The translations under genes were made by a program, and so were the position numbers. Shown one piece after another: positions 51,988-60,687 of a stretch of 64,000 bases of DNA. Origin of the DNA: Acinetobacter sp. 10FS3-1 (lineage in GTDB: Bacteria; Pseudomonadota; Gammaproteobacteria; Pseudomonadales; Moraxellaceae); assembly GCF_013343215.1 (NCBI RefSeq), contig NZ_CP039143.1, positions 2,902,073 to 2,966,072 on the forward strand, in the 5' to 3' direction. Below the pieces are notes generated by a model, which was not told the origin of the DNA, made no database searches, and was given only the letters and a program-made list of their open reading frames with translations. Numbering within the stretch: position 1 is the first letter of the stretch; each line of letters opens with the position of its first letter.

Positions 51988-53184
51988 ATGTCATCTTCTG
52001 AAATTTCGGCAAATCCTACCCGCCAATGGGTATGTGTCATTGCTTTAGCCTGTGCTGCGTTCATTTTTAACACCACCGAATTTATTCCTGTCGCCTTGCT
52101 CAGTGATATTGGTCAAAGTTTTTCAATGTCTCCTACCCAAGTGGGACTGATGCTGACCATTTATGCCTGGATCGTGGCTCTGTTATCTTTACCGATTATG
52201 CTGCTGACCAAACAGATTGAACGGCGCTTGCTGCTCAGCACATTATTCGTGGTTTTTATTCTCAGTCATGTGCTGTCTTATTTTGCCTGGAGCTTTGAAA
52301 TACTGGTCATGAGCCGGATAGGTATTGCGGTGGCCCATGCTTTGTTCTGGTCCATTACCGCCTCGCTTGCGGTTCGGGTGGCGCCCAAAGGTAAAGAATT
52401 TCAGGCACTGGGTTTGCTGGCCACCGGCACAGCGATGGCGATGGTACTCGGTATTCCATTTGGACGCATGATTGGGGAAGCTTATGGCTGGCGCAACAGT
52501 TTTGCCCTGATTAGCATCGCTGCCACTGTCATTTGCCTGATTCTGGCCAAAACCTTGCCTTTACTGCCCAGTGTGAATTCTGGTTCTTTAAACAGTTTAA
52601 AAATTCTGGCCAGACGCCCGAGCCTGATGCTTGTCTTTGCACTTACCGTGATAGTTATCACGGCACAATTTACCGCTTATAGTTATATTGAGCCTTTTTC
52701 CCTGACTGTTGCCCAGTTCAGCTCGGCACAGACCACGACTTTATTGTTGATATATGGCGGTGCAGGCTTTTTAGGCTCTTATCTATTTGGCCGCTATGCT
52801 CCCAAATTTCCAAAAATGACCATTCCATTTTTCAGCTTCGGGATCATGCTGTCCATGCTGCTATTATTGCCTTTATCCACTACAGTCTGGGGACTGAATC
52901 TGCTGTCACTCTTATGGGGCATGAGCATCATTGGTTTTAGTCTAGCCCTGCAAGCAAAAACCCTTAACTTGGCCTCAGATGCCACCGATGTAGCCATGGC
53001 CATTTACTCAGGTTTATATAATGTCGGTATTGGCGGCGGTGCCTTAGTCGGAGGCTGGGTTAGTGCAAGCATTGGGCTGGAGTATATTGGACTGGCCGGC
53101 GGCCTGCTTGCGGTTTTGGCTCTCTTATTGGCGCTTATTTTGGTGCGACAAACGGATTTTATTCATCCCCCAGTCTCCAGATAA
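51988..53184 (+). CDS. sotB: MFS sugar efflux transporter (SotB/YdeA-like)
   Basis: Twelve-helix exporter of 398 residues. It has [21 protein letters not shown] in the first helix, the DHA1/SotB hallmark NTTEF.P, then [23 protein letters not shown] and [28 protein letters not shown] (motif B region). E. coli SotB exports arabinose and IPTG; related proteins export other small molecules. It is followed by a riboswitch region, not part of a longer operon. Confidence 0.87.
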   Translation: MSSSEISANPTRQWVCVIALACAAFIFNTTEFIPVALLSDIGQSFSMSPTQVGLMLTIYAWIVALLSLPIMLLTKQIERRLLLSTLFVVFILSHVLSYFAWSFEILVMSRIGIAVAHALFWSITASLAVRVAPKGKEFQALGLLATGTAMAMVLGIPFGRMIGEAYGWRNSFALISIAATVICLILAKTLPLLPSVNSGSLNSLKILARRPSLMLVFALTVIVITAQFTAYSYIEPFSLTVAQFSSAQTTTLLLIYGGAGFLGSYLFGRYAPKFPKMTIPFFSFGIMLSMLLLLPLSTTVWGLNLLSLLWGMSIIGFSLALQAKTLNLASDATDVAMAIYSGLYNVGIGGGALVGGWVSASIGLEYIGLAGGLLAVLALLLALILVRQTDFIHPPVSR

Positions 53185-53249
53185 AATTTGCGTAATTTCA
53201 ATAAATATGAGATTCTTCACTCTCTTTGGAGTTGATCCAAAATAGAATT

Positions 53250-53467
53250 GAGTAGAACAAGGGGAGTAGCCTCCTCCAAACGTTTAACAATTGCGGTTCA
53301 ACTTGTAAAACGTGTCAGAATATCGTCATTACACTTTGCAAAAAGTCGGTATCTGAGCATCTTGCTGCCACACTTTTAATGGGAAGTGTAAAGGTAAGAT
53401 GTAGGCAAGACCTTGATCATGTTGGTATAGATGTTTTTCATCTGACAACAGGTCAAGGTTTTTTTAT
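53250..53467 (+). promoter_or_regulatory. yybP-ykoY manganese riboswitch with terminator
   Basis: The aptamer opens with CAAGGGGAGTAGCCTCC (53258-53274), the conserved 5' element, and closes with GGCAAGACCTTG (53404-53415), the conserved 3' element. CAAGG (53258-53262) pairs with CCTTG (53411-53415) as stem P1. The same ACCTTGA can instead pair with TCAAGGT (53453-53459) in a long hairpin with inner GTTG/CAAC and AGATG/CATCT pairs, followed by seven T. Metal binding should stabilise P1 and block the terminator, turning on the TerC gene. Confidence 0.87.
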
Positions 53468-53495
53468 GGCCAATTGTCGGATGTGGAGGATTCAC

Positions 53496-54464
53496 ATGGA
53501 AACAATTGGTACGCTCTGGCTGTATCTGGCTTTTTTCAGCATCGTTCTGGTAATGCTGTTTATTGATTTTTTAGGCTTCAAACAAAAACAAGGTCAGGAG
53601 GTAAAAGTCCGGACTGCGGCCTACTGGAGTATTGCCTGGGTCAGTGTCGCGACCTTATTTGGTGGCGGTTTATGGCTGTATCTGGAACAGACTGCAGGTA
53701 CGGCAATTGCCAATGCCAAGGTCATGGAATACTTCGCCGGTTATCTGCTGGAAAAATCTCTGGCAATTGATAACGTCTTTGTCTGGCTGATGATTTTTGC
53801 GGCTTTCGCCATTCCACCCGCGCTGCAGCGTAAATTGCTGCTTTACGGCGTACTCGGTGCGATTGTCCTCAGAACCATCTTCATTTTTATTGGCGCCTGG
53901 TTCGTGCAGGAATTCTCATGGATTTTATATATCTTCGGTGCTTTCCTGGTGTATACCGGCTTTAAATTCCTGCGTGGTCAGGATGAAGAAGAAGAAAGCA
54001 ATATTGAAGATATGGCGATTCTGAAATGGCTGCGTAAACATATGCGCATCACCCCGCAGCTTGAGGGCGACAAGTTTTTTATCCGTAAGGATAGTTTACT
54101 GTGGGCAACGCCGTTATTCCTGGTCTTGCTTCTGGTCGAAGCCTCGGATGTGATCTTTGCGGTCGATTCTATTCCGGCAATTTTTGCTGTCACGACCGAC
54201 CCCTTCATTGTCCTGACCGCCAACCTGATGGCGATTTTGGGTCTGCGTGCGATGTTCTTCCTGTTATCGGGTGCAGCATCCAAGATGCATTATCTGCCTT
54301 ATGGCCTCGGGATTATTCTGGTCTTTATCGGCTTTAAAATGCTGATGCTGGATGTGTTCCATATGCCAATCTGGATTTCACTGAGCTTTATTGTGCTTGT
54401 CTTGACGATCACTGCGATCCTGTCGATTCGTCACAGCAAGAAATACAACGAAACCACGCTATAA
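53496..54464 (+). CDS. terC: TerC/Alx-family membrane protein, probable Mn2+ exporter
   Basis: Inner-membrane protein of 322 residues with about eight to nine helices. It has FIDFLGFKQK in the first loop, VMEYFAGYLLEKSLAIDNVFVW near residue 75 (conserved acidic residues), and a second repeat LVLLLVEASDVIFAVDSIPAIFAVTTDPFIV. A cytosolic loop holds DEEEESNIEDM. The ATG at 53496 has GGAGG eight bases upstream; the longer frame would run through the riboswitch. Family members export manganese, and the Mn riboswitch in front fits that. Confidence 0.9.
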   Translation: METIGTLWLYLAFFSIVLVMLFIDFLGFKQKQGQEVKVRTAAYWSIAWVSVATLFGGGLWLYLEQTAGTAIANAKVMEYFAGYLLEKSLAIDNVFVWLMIFAAFAIPPALQRKLLLYGVLGAIVLRTIFIFIGAWFVQEFSWILYIFGAFLVYTGFKFLRGQDEEEESNIEDMAILKWLRKHMRITPQLEGDKFFIRKDSLLWATPLFLVLLLVEASDVIFAVDSIPAIFAVTTDPFIVLTANLMAILGLRAMFFLLSGAASKMHYLPYGLGIILVFIGFKMLMLDVFHMPIWISLSFIVLVLTITAILSIRHSKKYNETTL

Positions 54465-54475
54465 AAACAATCCTC

Positions 54476-54508
54476 AAAAAAGCCTGCATCAGCAGGCTTT
54501 TTTATTTT
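54476..54508 (+). terminator. Terminator of terC
   Basis: AAAAAAGCCTGC, ATCA, GCAGGCTTTTTT. Confidence 0.9.
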
Positions 54509-54626
54509 CAGATGACCTGATCACAGCTGCGGCTTAAGCTTGATAAACGCAGTCCACAGGGTCACGTTATAAATCATCTGAAGTAGGTTACAATCTGTTG
54601 AAAAAAGTAAAAACACAGGTGTTAAC

Positions 54627-55943
54627 ATGTCTTCTCATATTGCAACCACAGCGGTTCGCGGTCGCTTCCTCGACATCCAGAATACCGTTGCCCAAGCACG
54701 TGAAATTCACGATCAGGTGCGTTATCTAGAAGATGGCTTGCTCATCAGTGAAAATGGCCAGATCCGGTGGTTTGGCCACTGGGAAGAAGGCCAGCATTAT
54801 CTGCCAGACGGGTTAGAGGTCAGCCATTATCCGGAGCAATTGATTGTACCGGGCTTTATCGATACCCATATTCACTTTCCGCAAACCGAAATGATGGGTG
54901 CTTATGGCGAACAGCTGCTGGAATGGCTGAACACCTATACTTTTCCTACCGAAATCCAGTTTCAGAACCCAGCCTATGCAAAGAAAATTGCTGATTTTTT
55001 TGTTCAGGAATTATTAAAAAATGGAACCACCACGGCACTGGTTTTCTGTACCGTACATCCGCAATCTGTAGATGCGCTCTTTGAAGCTGCTACGGCACAG
55101 AATATGCGCCTGATTGCCGGTAAGGTACTGATGGATCGTCATGCTCCTCCCGAGCTCTGCGATAGCCCTGACACTGCCTATCGGGACTCAAAACAACTGA
55201 TTGAAAAGTGGCATGGGCAGGGGCGGAACCTGTATGCAATTACCCCGCGCTTTGCCCCAACCTCGACTCCCGAACAGCTGGAAAAAGCAGGGCAGTTGAA
55301 AGCAGAATATCCGGATGTCTATGTTCACACCCATCTTAGTGAAAATCACAATGAGATTGCCTGGGTCAAAGACCTGTTTCCAGAACGTAAAGGGTATCTG
55401 GATGTCTATCAGCATTATGGCCTGACCGGGTCAAAATCGGTATTTGCGCATTGTGTACATCTTGAAGAATCCGAATGGGATTGTCTGCATCAGACCGATT
55501 CAGCAATTGCCTTCTGTCCCAGCTCCAACCTGTTCCTTGGCAGCGGCCTGTTTCCCTTGAAAAAGACGTGGGACAAAGAGGTGAAAGTCGGACTAGGGAC
55601 CGACATTGGGGCAGGGACTTCATTTAACCAGCTGCAAAGCCTGAACGAAGCTTATAAGGTCCAGCAGCTACAGGGCGAGCAGCTTCCAGCTTTCGCAGCC
55701 TTATATCATGCCACCTTAGGCGGAGCCAAGGCCCTGAGCCTGGAGGATCGATTGGGCAATTTTAATATCGGTAAAGAAGCCGATTTTGTGGTATTGGAAC
55801 TGAATGCCACTGCGCTTCAAGCACTACGCCAAAGCAAGGCGCAAAGTATTGAAGATACATTTTTTGCCCTGACCATGCTGGGGGATGACCGTAATATTGC
55901 AGCGACCTATATTTATGGACAAGCCCGCTATGTCAAAGCCTAG
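54627..55943 (+). CDS. guaD: Guanine deaminase
   Basis: Amidohydrolase of 438 residues that converts guanine to xanthine. Metal and active-site motifs: PGFIDTHIHFPQTEMMGAYGEQLLEWLNTYTFPTE (~75-110), ALVFCTVHPQSVDAL, VHTHLSENHNEIAWV, FAHCVHLEESEW, AFCPSSNLFLGSGLFPL and GLGTDIGAGTSF. Length is normal. hpt, another purine-salvage gene, follows ~230 bp downstream after a terminator hairpin. Confidence 0.96.
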   Translation: MSSHIATTAVRGRFLDIQNTVAQAREIHDQVRYLEDGLLISENGQIRWFGHWEEGQHYLPDGLEVSHYPEQLIVPGFIDTHIHFPQTEMMGAYGEQLLEWLNTYTFPTEIQFQNPAYAKKIADFFVQELLKNGTTTALVFCTVHPQSVDALFEAATAQNMRLIAGKVLMDRHAPPELCDSPDTAYRDSKQLIEKWHGQGRNLYAITPRFAPTSTPEQLEKAGQLKAEYPDVYVHTHLSENHNEIAWVKDLFPERKGYLDVYQHYGLTGSKSVFAHCVHLEESEWDCLHQTDSAIAFCPSSNLFLGSGLFPLKKTWDKEVKVGLGTDIGAGTSFNQLQSLNEAYKVQQLQGEQLPAFAALYHATLGGAKALSLEDRLGNFNIGKEADFVVLELNATALQALRQSKAQSIEDTFFALTMLGDDRNIAATYIYGQARYVKA

Positions 55944-56120
55944 AGCGGATACCGCTGCTGGAAAATCGCGCCGTCGCAGGCTGCTGCTCTGGTCAGTGAT
56001 CAGCGTAGGCTGTGCAACACTCTTAAAAAGGGATACGGCTTCCACCAAAACCTGATTACATTTACAGCCGATGAAACAGGTGCATCTCAGGTTCGGATGT
56101 ATTAAAATTAGTGAATATTC

Positions 56121-56152
56121 AGGTGTTGCAAGTCAACACCTTTTTTATTTTT
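56121..56152 (+). terminator. Terminator/attenuator between guaD and hpt
   Basis: GGTGTTG (56122-56128), CAAGT, CAACACC (56134-56140), then six T and a further T-rich tail. Only ~20 bases remain before the hpt ATG. Confidence 0.8.
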
Positions 56153-56172
56153 CAATTTTCAGGTATCTACCC

Positions 56173-56700
56173 ATGACCGTTCAAATGAGCGTAATGATTT
56201 CCGCTGAAGAAATTCAAGCTAAAGTCAAAGAGCTTGGTGCTCAAATCGATGCACACTATGCCAATAGTGACAAAGAACTTGTGCTCATCGGTTTATTACG
56301 TGGCTCAGTAATTTTCATGGCGGACTTATGTCGCGCGATTTCCAAACCCCATGAACTGGATTTTATGACTGTATCCAGCTACGGTGGCGGTACAATTTCA
56401 ACACATGATGTGAAAATTTTAAAAGATCTGGATGGCGAAATCCGTGCTAAAGATGTGCTGGTGGTGGAAGACATTATTGACTCGGGTAATACCCTGAGCA
56501 AGGTACTCGACATCCTGCAAACACGTGAACCGAATTCAATCCAGCTTTGTACTCTGGTCAGCAAACCTTCACGTCGTGAAATTGACCTAGACGTCCAGTT
56601 CCTCGGTTTTGAAGTGGAAGATAAATTCATTGTCGGCTACGGTCTGGACTATAACCAGAAATACCGTCATTTACCGTTTATTGGTGAAATCGGTCTCTAG
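56173..56700 (+). CDS. hpt: Hypoxanthine phosphoribosyltransferase
   Basis: Purine salvage enzyme of 175 residues that makes IMP from hypoxanthine and PRPP. The PRPP loop is VLVVEDIIDSGNTLSKVLDIL with EDIIDSGNT at 99-107, the N-terminal loop is IGLLRGSVIFMADL, and DFMTVSSYGGGT and VGYGLDYNQKYRHLPFIGEI follow. The ATG at 56173 gives the family N-terminus; the upstream frame passes through a terminator hairpin. Acts with guaD in base recycling. Confidence 0.96.
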   Translation: MTVQMSVMISAEEIQAKVKELGAQIDAHYANSDKELVLIGLLRGSVIFMADLCRAISKPHELDFMTVSSYGGGTISTHDVKILKDLDGEIRAKDVLVVEDIIDSGNTLSKVLDILQTREPNSIQLCTLVSKPSRREIDLDVQFLGFEVEDKFIVGYGLDYNQKYRHLPFIGEIGL

Positions 56701-56710
56701 GATTGCTTGC

Positions 56711-56737
56711 CAAAAGTGGCGATTGCCACTTTTTGTG
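56711..56737 (+). terminator. Terminator of hpt
   Basis: AAAAGTGGC, GATT, GCCACTTTTT. Confidence 0.85.
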
Positions 56738-56872
56738 CGGTAGGATTCAGCCCATACAGGCACAAAAACACTACACCCTGTTGCAGGACTCAACTTTTTT
56801 CTGTTTTTTGTTTACCTCAGTATGATGAATACATGATGTAAAAACAAAGACATGATAATAAGGAGCCTCCTC

Positions 56873-57130
56873 ATGTGGACACTTATCGTTGCTATTGTGA
56901 TTGGTTTTGTTGCGGGCCTGATTGCGCGGGCAATTCATCCCGGAGATGATAAAGCAGGTTTTATCGTCACCACTTTATTGGGTATTGCTGGCTCTTTACT
57001 GGCGACCTTCGGTGGACGTATGTTGGGGCTGTATTCAGCCGACTCTGCGGCAGGTCTGATTGCGTCCATTATCGGTGCTGTGATTATTCTGTTTATTTAT
57101 AATATGGTCACGAAACGTAAAACGGTGTAA
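56873..57130 (+). CDS. GlsB/YeaQ/YmgE-family stress membrane protein
   Basis: An 85-residue inner-membrane protein with three helices, glycine-rich throughout: MWTLIVAIVIGFVAGLIARAIHPGDDKAGFIVTTLLGIAGSLLATFGGRMLG. This matches the transglycosylase-associated (PF04226) family, induced by acid or envelope stress in other bacteria. The ATG at 56873 follows AAGGAG by seven bases; the frame opens seven codons earlier without support. Terminator ~30 bp after. Confidence 0.9.
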   Translation: MWTLIVAIVIGFVAGLIARAIHPGDDKAGFIVTTLLGIAGSLLATFGGRMLGLYSADSAAGLIASIIGAVIILFIYNMVTKRKTV

Positions 57131-57158
57131 ATCTACACGGATATCGCCCAATACTAGG

Positions 57159-57189
57159 TAAAAAAGCACCAAATCTGGTGCTTTTTTAT
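57159..57189. terminator. Bidirectional terminator, glsB-like gene and dsbC
   Basis: AAAAAGCACCA, AATC, TGGTGCTTTTTT between convergent genes. Confidence 0.88.
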
Positions 57190-57218
57190 GGTCTGTATCT
57201 AGAGTCTGTTACAGAAAC

Positions 57219-57932
57219 TTATAAAGTAAATTCCTTAAAAATCTGTTCAATCTGCTCGGCCGGATAAGCCCCCATCACCTTAAAACCATTGGAAAAAATA
57301 ATGGCGGGTGTCCCATGAATGCCCAGCGTCTGCGCCAGTTGGATATTGCGCTCGACCGGATTGGCGCAACTTTTTTTACTTTTAGGCGTGATGCCTTTAA
57401 AAATCAAGTCTTCCCAAGCTTGCACAGGATGGTTTTCACAATATAGCTGCTTGGATGGCAGGATCGACTGCGGCTTTAACGGCAGAATAAAAGTATAAAT
57501 CGTAACATCTTTCAACTTTTTCAGTTCTACCTCCAGCTGTTTACAATACGGGCAATAGGGGTCAGAAAAGATCGCAATCTGACGTTTACCCGTCCCTCTT
57601 ACACTTTTTAAAGCATCCTGTAAGGGCAATTTTTTCCAGTCTATACTGTTTTGCTGGACCAACAGGTCCCGGCTCAGATTATGCTGATCCTGAATACGCA
57701 ACATTGAGCCTGCAATCAGATGCTGGGCATCCTGATTCAAATAGACAATCTGACCCTGCATGGAACCACTGTAAATACCCTGCATTTCAGTTGGCTGGAT
57801 ATTTTCAATTTTCAGTTTTGGATGTTGTTGGCTGAGGTTTTTTTTCACTGTCTCTACATTTGCCATAGTGAAAGTTGAAGCCAAACTGAACAGGGTCAAT
57901 ACCAAGGTTGTTTTAATCATATTTTTGCTCAT
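57219..57932 (-). CDS. dsbC: Periplasmic disulfide isomerase DsbC
   Basis: A 237-residue exported protein. The signal peptide MSKNMIKTTLVLTLFSLASTFTMA is followed by the dimerisation domain (VKKNLSQQHPKLKIENIQPTEMQGIY...), then the thioredoxin domain. The active site is IFSDPYCPYCKQLEVEL with C127 and C130, and the cis-proline is in IHGTPAIIFSNG. A second cysteine pair (YCENHP, SCANP) resembles the structural disulfide of DsbC. It should repair mispaired disulfides formed by DsbA. Confidence 0.93.
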   Translation of the reverse strand: MSKNMIKTTLVLTLFSLASTFTMANVETVKKNLSQQHPKLKIENIQPTEMQGIYSGSMQGQIVYLNQDAQHLIAGSMLRIQDQHNLSRDLLVQQNSIDWKKLPLQDALKSVRGTGKRQIAIFSDPYCPYCKQLEVELKKLKDVTIYTFILPLKPQSILPSKQLYCENHPVQAWEDLIFKGITPKSKKSCANPVERNIQLAQTLGIHGTPAIIFSNGFKVMGAYPAEQIEQIFKEFTL

Positions 57933-58031
57933 TGCTCTAAAATTTTTTCCAACTCATTCTACTTAAAAACCATGCCAAAATTCTGACCTTTGCAATGGCT
58001 CTTAGCTAAAGTCTACAGATTTCCCACTTCA

Positions 58032-58089
58032 TGTTTCACGTTTCACGTTTCACGTTTCACGTTTCACGTTTCACGTTTCACGTGGAACA
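58032..58089. repeat. parS-like centromere site with seven TTTCACG copies
   Basis: TG, then seven perfect tandem copies of TTTCACG (58034-58082), then TGGAACA. The terminal 16 bases CGTTTCACGTGGAACA (58074-58089) differ from the parS consensus by one base. If six of the seven units are removed the result is TGTTTCACGTGGAACA, a full consensus parS. It lies ~5.5 kb from the origin, where ParB sites are expected. Confidence 0.85.
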
Positions 58090-58098
58090 TCGGTTTCA

Positions 58099-58708
58099 TT
58101 AAAGAGAATTGATTTCTACCGAAATCTGTACAATTTCCGCATCAATCACCAGCTCCTCCCGTGCCTGATCGACATTGAGACGGTTATTGATGGCTAGAGT
58201 CAACTACAGGAAAATTTGCCTTTCCCATTTCCCGGACATATCAAAAGCGGTAATTTTTCCCACTAAAAATTCTGCAATCATTTCTCGTATTTCCTTCATC
58301 CTTGGATGCTCGATTTCTGCATCCCATACAGTTTCCCAGGTTCTCTCGCTAAACCTCAAATCACCATTGGCATGGCCTTGGTATCCTGAATAGCAATCGG
58401 TTTAAACAGTCATTTACAGATTGAAAAGCCATAAATAGTGCCACAACCAGCAAGAAGACGGCACTCCGATCAGCAGCCGAAATTTCAATTTTCCAGCTGC
58501 CAAAACTAAAACGGTGATCTTGCGCATCATATCGAGCGCAACGGTAAGCAAAATATGCCAGCCCCAATGCCCACTCATCAACCAACCCTCTGCAAGTAAA
58601 GCCATAGAATTGTAAATCCAGCCACCGAACTTCTAATAGCATGATGACTGTCATTAAAATGTTGGCCAGTAACATACGTTTTTTGTACCAGTGAATTATC
58701 TTCATCAC
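58099..58708 (-). pseudogene. Decayed cation diffusion facilitator (CDF, DmeF/CzcD-like)
   Basis: The minus strand encodes fragments of a CDF metal exporter in changing frames. The N-terminus RMLLANILMTVIMLLEV is in frame 1. GGWIYNSMALLAEGWLMSGHW, the metal-site helix, is one frame over. ALGLAYFAYRCARYDAQDHRFSFGSWKIEISAAD and FLLVVALFMAFQSV return to the first frame, then PIAIQDTKAMPMVI shifts again and ends at a stop. A CDF-like tail NVDQAREELVIDAEIVQISVEIN closes the remnant at 58099. Large parts of the middle are missing. At least three frameshifts plus a deletion make it non-functional. A stretch at ~58200-58350 of unclear origin sits between. Confidence 0.78.
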
Positions 58709-59172
58709 ACTGATGTGCCTGTATTCAGGTCAGTCGGACTTTTTGCACATTCTTCATCCTAGGGTTTAAATATATTCCCTCCACCGGATATTTATTTTTT
58801 AGAGGATTGTGGTGAATCCCTTCAAGAAAATAAAGTTATCAATTTTATCAAAAACTTAAAATTCAATATTCTTACTATTAAACAAGTTTTGCATTAGCGG
58901 CAGACCCATCCAGTATTAATGTTTTACAATAGGGAGTAGCCATTCAAGGGACAGTGAATGGTTTAATAAATGAATTAATCAATTTCATTGATACCATCAT
59001 GGGCTTGGTGAACAGGCCAATCTTCCTCCACTGGAACTGGATGAATTTTAGAAAATTATTGAAGGTGTATATTTTTAATATCTGGCTACTAAAGTAGAGA
59101 ATGGAGGAAACCTGCACCAGCTTAGGAGGAGCATCTTTCTCATCTAAATCTTATACGCTTTAAGACAATACA
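58709..59172. other. Intergenic region left of mnmE
   Basis: About 460 bp, AT-rich, with no gene that I can support. It may include remains of the region around the dead CDF gene. Confidence 0.5.
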
Positions 59173-59200
59173 AAAAAAACAGCCTGATTCGGCTGTTTTG
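59172..59200 (-). terminator. Terminator of mnmE
   Basis: On the minus strand AAAACAGCC, GAATCA, GGCTGTTTT followed by more T. Confidence 0.88.
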
Positions 59201-59236
59201 ATCTGCGCAATATTTCATTGCCTGGCAAAGCTGACA

Positions 59237-60595
59237 TTATTTCCCGATACAGAATGACCCAAATATTTTCCCCAGCAAATCATCTGCGCTAAAGTCACCG
59301 GTAATTTCCCCCAAGGCATTTTGTGCCAGTCGCAGTGACTCCGCGACCAGTTCACCTGCGTTATAAACCACCAGTTGCTCACGTGCTTCAGCAAGATAGT
59401 GCTGGGTACGCTTCATTGCGTCTAAATGGCGGGTACGGGCAATAAAGGTATCCTCTTCAGGCTGGAAGCCTGCATGCTCTGTAATCGCCTCTATCAGCGA
59501 CTGTACGCCTGTTTCCTGCTTGGCAGACACAGTAATATGGCGGAAGCCTTTTAAATCTCCGATTTTTGCCTCTGTACCGGTTAAGTCGGCTTTATTACCA
59601 ATCAAGATTAAACGTTTCGGTTCGATATACTCTGCAAAATATTCTTGAGCCAGTTGAAGCGGATCTTCACCTTGGCTCAAGTCATAGACCAGCAGCAGTA
59701 AATCCGCCTGTTCAATCTCTTTAATGGCACGGCGAATCCCTTCTTTTTCCACAATATCACCTGTTTCCCGTAAACCGGCGGTATCAGTCAGAGTAATCGG
59801 TAGTCCATTTAAAGTAATTTTCTCATGCAGAACATCGCGCGTAGTGCCGGCAATATCGGTCACAATGGCACGTTCAATTCCAGCCAAGGCATTCAGTAAA
59901 GAAGATTTACCAGCATTGGGCTTGCCGGCAATCACCACCTGTAGACCTTCACGCAGCAACTGTCCCTGACGTGCAGACTGCTGTACCTGCGTCACGGCAG
60001 TCGAGACTCCATCCAGCAAGTTTAAAATTTTGCCATCTGCCAGAAAATCAATTTCCTCTTCCGGAAAATCAATCGCCGCTTCCACATGCAAGCGCAAATG
60101 GATCAGCTGTTCCAGTACTGCATTGACTTTGGTGGAAAAAGCGCCCTGTAAGGAACGTACCGCAGAACGTGCGGCTGCCTGTGAGGTGGCATCAATCAGG
60201 TCTGCAATCGCCTCGGCCTGAACCAAATCCAGTTTGCCATTTTCAAAGGCACGCATGGAAAATTCACCGGCTTTGGCAGCTGTTGCGCCCAGCTCCAGCA
60301 AACGGCCCAGCAGGGCATTCTGGATCACCGGACCGCCATGACCTTGTAACTCGACCACATCCTCACCGGTAAAGGAACTCGGGTTAGGAAAGCAAAGCAC
60401 CAGTCCCTCATCCATCACCTCACCGGCAGCATCATAAAACTGGCGAAAACCGGCAAAACGGGCATTGGGTAAGTCTTTCTGGGTTAAGGCCTGCGCAATC
60501 GCATAGGATTTTGGACCTGACAGGCGAATTACCCCCACACCGCCACGCCCTGGGGGAGTTGCAATTGCAGCAATCGTTGTGGTTGGGTTAAGCAT
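59237..60595 (-). CDS. mnmE: tRNA modification GTPase MnmE (TrmE)
   Basis: With MnmG it makes the cmnm5 modification at wobble U34 of tRNAs. The 452-residue protein has an N-terminal THF-binding domain (IAAIATPPGRGGVGVIRLSG), a helical domain, a Ras-like G domain with GKPNAGKSS at 224-232, DTAGLRETGDIVEKEGIRRA, NKAD, and the C-terminal CIGK whose cysteine is essential. The ATG at 60595 with AGGTGA upstream is preferred to one five codons earlier. Part of the conserved origin-side block. Confidence 0.97.
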   Translation of the reverse strand: MLNPTTTIAAIATPPGRGGVGVIRLSGPKSYAIAQALTQKDLPNARFAGFRQFYDAAGEVMDEGLVLCFPNPSSFTGEDVVELQGHGGPVIQNALLGRLLELGATAAKAGEFSMRAFENGKLDLVQAEAIADLIDATSQAAARSAVRSLQGAFSTKVNAVLEQLIHLRLHVEAAIDFPEEEIDFLADGKILNLLDGVSTAVTQVQQSARQGQLLREGLQVVIAGKPNAGKSSLLNALAGIERAIVTDIAGTTRDVLHEKITLNGLPITLTDTAGLRETGDIVEKEGIRRAIKEIEQADLLLLVYDLSQGEDPLQLAQEYFAEYIEPKRLILIGNKADLTGTEAKIGDLKGFRHITVSAKQETGVQSLIEAITEHAGFQPEEDTFIARTRHLDAMKRTQHYLAEAREQLVVYNAGELVAESLRLAQNALGEITGDFSADDLLGKIFGSFCIGK

Positions 60596-60628
60596 AAAAT
60601 TCACCTGCAAGGACTCAAAAGGACAGCC

Positions 60629-60668
60629 AAAAAAAATCCGCCTAAGATTACCATCTTAAGCGGATTTA
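60629..60668 (-). terminator. Terminator between yidC and mnmE
   Basis: On the minus strand AATCCGCTTAAGAT, GGTA, ATCTTAGGCGGATT followed by eight T. It ends ~35 bases before the mnmE start. Confidence 0.85.
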
Positions 60669-60687
60669 TTCAGCCCGTCAGTACAAC

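Noticed and set aside
53379..53495. Upstream extension of the TerC frame
   Set aside because: It runs through the riboswitch terminator; the ATG at 53496 has a strong ribosome site and the family N-terminus.
55930..56055. 41-residue arginine-rich frame overlapping the end of guaD
   Set aside because: Starts inside guaD without a ribosome site and has no family resemblance; likely chance.
58175..58393. Plus-strand 72-residue frame across the CDF remnant
   Set aside because: It is the antisense of the decayed CDF gene and has no start signal.
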